27,121 nt of DNA, taken from Lacrimispora sp. 210928-DFI.3.58. Its GTDB lineage: Bacteria > Bacillota > Clostridia > Lachnospirales > Lachnospiraceae. The notes beneath the pieces are model-generated. The model made no database searches. It saw only the letters and a list, made by a program, of their open reading frames with translations, and was not told where the DNA came from. This document shows positions 22,697 through 27,121 of this stretch, in pieces (position 1 is the stretch's first letter; each line of letters opens with the position of its first letter). Location: positions 1 through 27,121 of the forward strand of contig NZ_JAJCIC010000041.1 in the NCBI RefSeq assembly GCF_020554865.1, given 5' to 3'. Made by a program: the position numbers and the translations under genes.

Positions 22697-23031
22697 CCTT
22701 CTGTCTCTCTCCCGGCTTCCCACTCCCGGTAAAGCCTGATCCAATCCTCCAGGCGCATTGTTACCAGCCAGCCTGACCGATCCCTGCGGTGGAATACGGC
22801 TGGGAGCTCTCCTTCACTGGCATCCCTCCTGGCCTGATCCATGGCGTCCTGAAGGTTCAGCCGCTCCACGCGCTTACACTCTATATGGATCCCTGGCAGG
22901 CCGATCACATCCGCATCACCAGCGGCTCCACAGAACTGCTGGCCCCTCCGGCAGTCATAACCATGATCCCTCAGAATTCCTGCCAGTTCCCGCTCACCGC
23001 GCTTGCCTTTCTCGCGCTGCATCTTTCCCAT
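22693..23031 (-). CDS. PD-(D/E)XK endonuclease, Holliday-junction-resolvase-like, 112 aa
   Basis: The protein GKMQREKGKRGERELAGILR then DADVIGLPGIHIECKRVERL shows the core of the fold: E14, D41 and E51-x-K53, the metal-binding set of archaeal Hjc-type and related phage resolvases. RRGQQFCGAAGDADV is the usual stretch before the second Asp. The ATG at 23031 is chosen because GGAG stands six bases upstream; longer readings to 23043 or 23079 lack a site. It sits between the HerA-like ATPase and the initiator, fitting a role in processing branched replication or recombination intermediates. It could also be a general phage nuclease. Confidence 0.8.
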   Translation of the reverse strand: MGKMQREKGKRGERELAGILRDHGYDCRRGQQFCGAAGDADVIGLPGIHIECKRVERLNLQDAMDQARRDASEGELPAVFHRRDRSGWLVTMRLEDWIRLYREWEAGRETEG

Positions 23032-23063
23032 ATTGTTCTCCATTCTAAGGACAGGGGCGGCGG

Positions 23064-23177
23064 TCAGAGAGTTTCCCACGGGCCGCCCCTATTGTTACAC
23101 CAATGGCCTTCTAATACTGTGACATATCAATCCTTGCCATGGATGGTAAAAGCCCAATTAACCTATGTGATTGCCAT
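23064..23177 (-). pseudogene. Decayed short gene with two in-frame stops
   Basis: A near-ideal ribosome site (AAGGAGGTGAT) precedes an ATG at 23177, but the frame is MAIT-stop-VNWAFTIHGKD-stop-YVTVLEGHWCNNRGGPWETL. The parts after each stop read like one coherent protein, and each stop could be removed by deleting or changing one codon (TAG at codon 5, TGA at codon 17). Normal use of both stops elsewhere in the window argues against genome-wide recoding. A GC-rich inverted repeat (AGGGGCGG/CCGCCCCT) covers its 3' end. Most likely a mutated small early gene that still provides an active ribosome entry site. Confidence 0.5.
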
Positions 23178-23194
23178 CTGATCACCTCCTTTCC

Positions 23195-24745
23195 TTACAG
23201 GTATCTCTCAACCAGCTCCGCAATATCACACTCACTCTCCTGCTTCCAGACATCCCAGAAATCAATGGTTCTTGATATGGGACGCTCTCTCGCCAGCTCC
23301 ACTTTGATCTTCAGCGGGACCGGCACTGCATCACCAATGATTAGCACCTCACCAGGGCTGAACATTGTAACGGAATCAATGATCTTATCATCCCCGTCCG
23401 GCAGCATACCCTTAATCAGCGCCTTATCATTCTCGTTATTGAGTTTCCCGATAATGAAATTGGCGCACTGGGCAATAATGGTCTTATTGAGTTCTGACGG
23501 TCTTTGCGTGGCCGGAAACAGAGTGATTCCGAACTTACGCCCCTCTTTTGCTATATCCTCAAACACTTCTACCATGCGCCGCTGGCTGGCCGACAGCATG
23601 AGATTGTCCGGTATGTACACATGGGCCTCATCGCAAACAATCGTTACTGGCCGGATGTGAGCCATATCCTGCTGGCGCTGGAGGTCAAAGACCAGCCTGG
23701 AAAGAACCCCTATGATCGGTAACGCTACATCGTGAGGGACGCCGGAAAGATCGATATTCTTTACTGGCCGTTCCTTTCCCAGAATAGCCTCCATTACCCC
23801 ATAAAGATAACTCTGCGGCTCATCATGAAAGAGAAATCCATATCTGCTGTCCATCATACGGTCTTTCAAAAGGTTTACCGTGCTGGTCAATTTCCCGTTA
23901 TATTCTCCTTTTGTGGTTTTTGGCATACCGGCCTTGTCACCAGTTTTGTAATACTCACCAGTGGCAATTACCTGGTTATCCATGGCTTCCAGTTCGCCGA
24001 CCAGCTGAGTGTAACTAAAATACACCGGCTTATTCTCTTTTCCATTCGGGCACACCTGGTAATACGCTTTTCTAAGTGCTGCCATCACAGTTGTAGCGCT
24101 TTCCTCGCGGATCTTTAAAATATTAGTCACAATATCGCTGAATCCAAACATCCAGATAGGAAAATGGAACTCGTCCCCAATCCTGATACTGGAAGCATAG
24201 GAAAGCCGGCTGTACTCCCCATGGATGTCAAACACTACTATATTGGCTCCAGGAAGCTGTGCCGTCTCTTCCAGTATCTTTGCCACTGTTTCAGACTTGC
24301 CAGCACCAGTATTACCTACAATGCAGGCATGGCGCTGGAAGAACTTATTTCCATTCACCCAGGCACGGCAATCATATGCAGCATATTTTCCGATCAGAAA
24401 GCACTCTGATATCTTTGGAGCAATCATGCCCGAAAAATCATGTCCCCCGATTTTCCTGATACTGACGCTTGTTGTCGGATATTCATCGATTGCTTTCACA
24501 AACCGGCCATCCTTCACGCTCCCGATAATCGCACAATCAATGGTCTTAATCCCTGTGATCTCTCCCAGAAAATCCTCCTCACCAATGCGCTCCTCTGCAT
24601 CCGTGTCTGTAAGGCCTGTTACCATCGTTACAAGGCTTGCCGAAGCATCTGATATTGCCAGCAGATCATTGATACGGATATCCTTAAACTCTGCCTGGTT
24701 CGTCCTGATCTGGACGCTGTCGCTTAAAATTTTTACCAGTTTCAT
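23195..24745 (-). CDS. HerA/FtsK-like hexameric ATPase (DUF87 type), 516 aa
   Basis: Walker A GNTGAGKS at about 144-151, FDIHGEY at 172-178, Walker B VTIVCDEAH at about 367-375, and ATQRPS at about 412-417 are the diagnostic HerA/DUF87 motifs. The N-terminal part resembles the barrel that precedes the ATPase in this family. HerA proteins pump DNA and work with a partner nuclease (NurA, or others in defence systems). Here the adjacent upstream gene is an Fe-S-type PD-(D/E)XK nuclease, four bases apart, so they probably act together. The ATG at 24745 is chosen for AAGG at eight bases. Early replication or recombination is the most likely setting; an anti-competitor role cannot be excluded. Confidence 0.88.
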   Translation of the reverse strand: MKLVKILSDSVQIRTNQAEFKDIRINDLLAISDASASLVTMVTGLTDTDAEERIGEEDFLGEITGIKTIDCAIIGSVKDGRFVKAIDEYPTTSVSIRKIGGHDFSGMIAPKISECFLIGKYAAYDCRAWVNGNKFFQRHACIVGNTGAGKSETVAKILEETAQLPGANIVVFDIHGEYSRLSYASSIRIGDEFHFPIWMFGFSDIVTNILKIREESATTVMAALRKAYYQVCPNGKENKPVYFSYTQLVGELEAMDNQVIATGEYYKTGDKAGMPKTTKGEYNGKLTSTVNLLKDRMMDSRYGFLFHDEPQSYLYGVMEAILGKERPVKNIDLSGVPHDVALPIIGVLSRLVFDLQRQQDMAHIRPVTIVCDEAHVYIPDNLMLSASQRRMVEVFEDIAKEGRKFGITLFPATQRPSELNKTIIAQCANFIIGKLNNENDKALIKGMLPDGDDKIIDSVTMFSPGEVLIIGDAVPVPLKIKVELARERPISRTIDFWDVWKQESECDIAELVERYL

Positions 24746-24749
24746 TCTC

Positions 24750-25511
24750 TTATCCTTCCAAAAGCTCGTTGTAGTTTCGGATTCTTGCCTGCTTAACTGA
24801 CTTACAATAATCACACCGCCCGCAGGCTTTCGGCGGAGTCAGTCCGGCCTTAACTTCTATGTAGTGCCCAATGCTAAACCCGATTTCATCCATTGCCAGA
24901 TTTAGGGTGGTCTGCGGGATTTGGAAAATGTCCAGATCCACAACCCTCTCCTTAGAAGCAACGGCCAAATAGAACGGCAGCTGCTCACCTGTTACAGCCT
25001 CCACCCCTGCCTGATAGACAGCGCCCTGCAGGTCATAACGCCAAAGCGGGAGGCTTTTAAAATTAGCTACTACCTTTAAGTCCGCAATACAAATACCTTT
25101 CAAATAGCTGTCCATCTTCATCTTCCATGGAGCATTAAAAAGTTCAAAGGTCATGATCCTTTGCTTCTCTCCGCCCATGAACTGTGAAAAGACAGGATCA
25201 GCTGTCACTCTGGCAATAATCTCATTCGCCTTCCGGAATTCACTTTTAAGCTCATTCTTCCGGGTAAATATTTCCGGGTTCCTCTCCATGAACTGCGGAA
25301 GCGTCCCCTCAAAGTACGCATCCACAAAAGATCCAACCAGAAGCGCCCTGGTCATGGGCTGCTGGTATTCCCCTCTGATCTTTGCCATTGCCATAGATTC
25401 GCATTTCATGAAATCCTTATATTGGGAGACCGAGAAAAACTGCTCATTCGCTTCTTGACTGTAATAATTCTCTGATGTCAGTTCCACACGCTTTCCTTCC
25501 ATATCTATCAT
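24750..25511 (-). CDS. RecB/Cas4-like exonuclease with Fe-S-type cysteines, 253 aa
   Basis: A PD-(D/E)XK fold is indicated by D134 (KMKMD), D144-x-K146 (IADLKV) and the WRYDLQGAVYQ motif (Q162, Y166). This is the arrangement of RecB-family and DUF3799-type phage exonucleases. C37 together with C230, C233 and C236 (CGRCDYC) forms the four-cysteine set that binds an iron-sulphur cluster in AddB, Cas4 and relatives. It probably resects DNA ends to feed single-strand annealing by the product of the preceding gene. Its ATG overlaps that gene's stop as ATGA. The following gene is a HerA-like ATPase. Confidence 0.85.
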   Translation of the reverse strand: MIDMEGKRVELTSENYYSQEANEQFFSVSQYKDFMKCESMAMAKIRGEYQQPMTRALLVGSFVDAYFEGTLPQFMERNPEIFTRKNELKSEFRKANEIIARVTADPVFSQFMGGEKQRIMTFELFNAPWKMKMDSYLKGICIADLKVVANFKSLPLWRYDLQGAVYQAGVEAVTGEQLPFYLAVASKERVVDLDIFQIPQTTLNLAMDEIGFSIGHYIEVKAGLTPPKACGRCDYCKSVKQARIRNYNELLEG

Positions 25512-26440
25512 TTAAATATCGTTGTCTGACGATCCTCTGGCGGGATGAAAGAGGGATCAATCCCTTGCTGATCGTTATTCTTTTCTTCTGGTTCCTTGGC
25601 CTGTCCTGTCTGTTTTTTCTCTTTCTTTCCCTTGAATGGATCCTTTATTTCCTCATCATTTGCTGCTGGTACCATCTCAAAATAGTCCTCCCGTCTTGCC
25701 ATGCCGTCCTCAAGGGAGCGGTATACTTTTTTAAGGCGGATCAGGTCATTCATAGTAAAACTCTCAATCTTGCAGCCAATATACTTCTCCAACATCTGGA
25801 CAGTGACACCATATTTTTCACTGAATGTCCCTGCAATCTGGCGTACAGTATCAATAAGCGGCCCTGTGCACTGCCCAGCTAGTGTCGCATTACACTGGGT
25901 GATGGCGGAATCAATCACGTCTCCTGGTATTACCCCCAGAATGCAGGCCCTTACCCTCCTGGCTCCCTGATTTGCCACCAGTTCATAGATATCCCTGGGA
26001 TCTGTGAGCTGGACATTGCCTTTCTTCGTCCCCCGGATATGAGGCACACTGAAGATCTTAGTCTGACGGGTATTGGTCTCCAGATCCCATGCATAGGCCA
26101 TTACCTGGCTTTCTCCATTCTTTTGTTCTAACTCAATAATCCCATAATCCAGGTTGCCCCAGTTCTGTGCCATAGCTTCAGCCAGGCGAATAGAGGGCCC
26201 CGTCACCTTTGTACCTCCCCGCGGGTACTCATACATGGCCTGTTCTGCCAGACTCTGCCTCTTGCAGGCACGCATAATGCGGTTATAGCTTTCCACCTCA
26301 TCCCGCGGGAACTTCTTTGCAATCACCATGGCGGCCTGGACCTCCTGGGCCTGCCTGGTTGTTACCATCTCGGTTGTTGTACTCCGGCCTGCAGCCGGCC
26401 TGTTATCAATCCCGCCATAAATATTGGTCACTGTTTCCAC
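25508..26440 (-). CDS. Conserved phage recombination-associated protein (RecT position), 310 aa
   Basis: The core (YPRGGTKVTGPSIRLAEAMA then QNWGNLDYGIIELEQKNGES and VANQGARRVRACILGVIPGD) is strongly conserved in a phage family I recall as hypothetical, found next to RecE/RecB-like exonucleases. It lacks a RecT or Erf signature that I can recognise, yet holds the single-strand annealing protein slot. The Lys/Glu-rich C-terminal tail after residue 265 is probably flexible and could bind partners. GTG start with GAGGAGG seven bases upstream; its stop overlaps the exonuclease start. An annealing or recombination-mediator role is inference from context. Confidence 0.75.
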   Translation of the reverse strand: METVTNIYGGIDNRPAAGRSTTTEMVTTRQAQEVQAAMVIAKKFPRDEVESYNRIMRACKRQSLAEQAMYEYPRGGTKVTGPSIRLAEAMAQNWGNLDYGIIELEQKNGESQVMAYAWDLETNTRQTKIFSVPHIRGTKKGNVQLTDPRDIYELVANQGARRVRACILGVIPGDVIDSAITQCNATLAGQCTGPLIDTVRQIAGTFSEKYGVTVQMLEKYIGCKIESFTMNDLIRLKKVYRSLEDGMARREDYFEMVPAANDEEIKDPFKGKKEKKQTGQAKEPEEKNNDQQGIDPSFIPPEDRQTTIFK

Positions 26441-26580
26441 TTATCTTCCTCCTCTTCCTTAATCCAATTTCCAGAGTAATACCATCCCTCCAACATCTCC
26501 TGAAACTCCTTCTGCTCCTCTATCGTCCCGCTCAGGCATCTCTCTAAGGCATACTCATAAGCTTTATTTTCTTCTACAAT
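26428..26580 (-). CDS. Small hypothetical protein with possible ATT start, 50 aa
   Basis: The frame reads IVEENKAYEYALERCLSGTI then EEQKEFQEMLEGWYYSGNWI, a convincing acidic helical protein ending in the next gene's start region. In frame there is no ATG, GTG or TTG, but AGGAGG lies five bases before an ATT at 26580. ATT is a rare but real start codon (as in infC). The coding-like sequence also continues upstream (DIAYYRGIGPEEGT), so an alternative is a longer gene whose start was lost. It overlaps the following gene by 13 bases. Confidence 0.5.
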   Translation of the reverse strand: MVEENKAYEYALERCLSGTIEEQKEFQEMLEGWYYSGNWIKEEEEDKWKQ

Positions 26581-26597
26581 TGTGCCCTCCTCTGGGC

Positions 26598-26774
26598 CTA
26601 TGCCTCTGTAATATGCGATATCGCATCACCTTCCCTCCTCATGATCTCCTCGCAGTTCGGGCATGGCGTAATCTCTCCCAAAAGAGACCACATCCGAAAG
26701 CCACATCTGCAGGTCAGGAGGAAGAAGGGGGATGTTATTGGAGTCTGGCTATCTGGATAATGCTGTATACACAT
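26598..26774 (-). CDS. Small zinc-knuckle protein, 58 aa
   Basis: ATG at 26774 overlaps the stop of the hexapeptide-repeat gene as TAATG. GAGGAGG lies in the upstream coding end at suitable distance. The protein has two cysteine pairs (TCRCGF and TPCPNC, about residues 22-24 and 38-41) that can form one zinc ribbon, after a hydrophobic stretch ITSPFFLLTC. The 3' part contains a copy of the dispersed palindrome, encoding GDAISH. Function is unknown. Confidence 0.65.
   Translation of the reverse strand: MCIQHYPDSQTPITSPFFLLTCRCGFRMWSLLGEITPCPNCEEIMRREGDAISHITEA
26613..26626. repeat. 14-bp palindrome ATGCGATATCGCAT (copy 3, shared 12-bp core)
   Basis: Shares the 12-bp core TGCGATATCGCA with the copies at 11518 and 21300; only the outer pair differs, and it differs symmetrically (A/T instead of T/A), so the palindrome is preserved. 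It lies within the small zinc-knuckle gene, downstream of its centre, and just upstream of the ATT-start gene. Confidence 0.55.
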
Positions 26775-27121
26775 TACTTTTCCTCCTCAATCCTACCTTT
26801 GAAGTGATACTCCATCAGATCAGCCAGCATCAGGTATTCCTTCCCCTTCTTGTCATCTGGATATGTAGAGATGACCTTTTCCCGGAATTGTTCCAATGTC
26901 CCGGAGAAGCATCCGCATCTCACTCCAATCTGATTTTCTTTGGTGCGATAAAATGTAGTGGTTCTGAATACAGATCCAAATCCTTTCGCTGTTGCATAAT
27001 CAGCGTCCCCGCAGACCTCAGCGTCCCCACAGACCCTGGCGTCCCCGTAGACCCTGGCGTCCCCGTAGACCCTGGCGTCCCCGTAGACCCTGGCGTCCCC
27101 GTAGACCCTGGCGTCCCCGTA
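26774..27121 (-). CDS. Hexapeptide-repeat (left-handed beta-helix) protein, 3' part; cut by window edge
   Basis: The visible 115 residues begin inside perfect YGDARV repeats, each encoded by 18 bp, and pass through CGDAEV and CGDADY into a C-terminal domain (FRTTTFYRTKENQIGVRCGC, then FSGTLEQFREKVISTYPDDK). Six-residue repeats of this type stack as a left-handed beta-helix. This combination with an FRTKDN-x-CGCF-x-G-x-EF tail is one I recall from uncharacterised proteins of Firmicutes phages. The near-identity of the DNA repeats suggests recent expansion by slippage. The true start lies beyond the window. Function is unknown; the repeat fold is a confident call. Confidence 0.8.
   Translation of the reverse strand, partial: YGDARVYGDARVYGDARVYGDARVYGDARVCGDAEVCGDADYATAKGFGSVFRTTTFYRTKENQIGVRCGCFSGTLEQFREKVISTYPDDKKGKEYLMLADLMEYHFKGRIEEEK
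27003..27121 (-). repeat. 18-bp tandem repeat encoding YGDARV
   Basis: Six full 18-bp units and one partial unit run to the window edge: units at 27003, 27021, 27039, 27057, 27075, 27093 and 27111. The last four are identical within the window, while the two nearest the end of the array have drifted (GCAGACCTCA and ACAGACCCTG variants). All keep the reading frame. Confidence 0.9.

Noticed and set aside
23064..23177. Stop-codon recoding (TAG or TGA read as an amino acid) across the phage
   Set aside because: TAG and TGA serve as normal stops of many convincing genes in the window, including tightly overlapped ATGA junctions.
27003..27121. Possible CRISPR array from regular repeats
   Set aside because: Units are 18 bp, contiguous without spacers and in frame, encoding YGDARV.

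Overview
The window is a contiguous piece of a tailed-phage (siphovirus-type) genome, most likely a prophage of a Gram-positive gut anaerobe of the Clostridia, probably Lachnospiraceae. This host call is inference. It rests on strong AGGAGG-type ribosome binding sites on nearly every gene, many GTG/TTG starts, roughly balanced base composition, and a gene set typical of that group's phages. All convincing genes lie on the minus strand, so the genome reads from the right edge to the left.

Right third (27121 to about 17900), early region in transcription order: an edge-truncated hexapeptide-repeat protein; a small zinc-knuckle protein; a 50-residue protein with a possible ATT start; a conserved recombination-associated protein in the RecT position; a PD-(D/E)XK nuclease with a four-cysteine (Fe-S type) signature; a HerA/FtsK-like ATPase; a decayed short gene; a small PD-(D/E)XK resolvase-like nuclease; a DnaD-like replication initiator whose gene carries six 12-bp iterons next to an A-rich tract (probable origin); a cysteine-rich DNA-binding-like protein; a DUF551-like protein; an acidic hypothetical; several very small genes; and a sigma-region-4-like regulator that probably switches on late genes.

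Middle (17900 to 17030), early-to-late switch: directly downstream of the regulator lie three GAACA repeats at exact 9-bp spacing and an extended -10 promoter. They are followed by about 175 nt of structured leader ending in an intrinsic terminator. This layout resembles lambda Q-pR'-6S RNA-tR'. A two-membrane-segment gene, split across two frames at an A-AAA-AAC heptamer and followed by its own terminator, sits between this leader and the terminase genes.

Left part (17014 to 1), late region in classical order: small and large terminase, SPP1-type portal, a small conserved protein, a minor head protein fused to an HEIAH metalloprotease-like domain, a small protein, an internal terminator, a leader with three repeated covarying hairpins, scaffold, major capsid, head-tail connector, three minor capsid/tail-completion proteins, tail tube, a frameshifted tail-assembly chaperone pair, a small zinc ribbon, tape measure, a small distal-tail protein, a large tail hub with an internal duplication, and short distal tail or baseplate genes. 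Lysis, integration and repressor genes are not in the window.

The most interesting unexplained signals are the triple-hairpin leader before the scaffold gene, the lambda-like late leader, three copies of a 12-bp palindrome (TGCGATATCGCA) spread over 15 kb, and the metalloprotease tail on the minor head protein.
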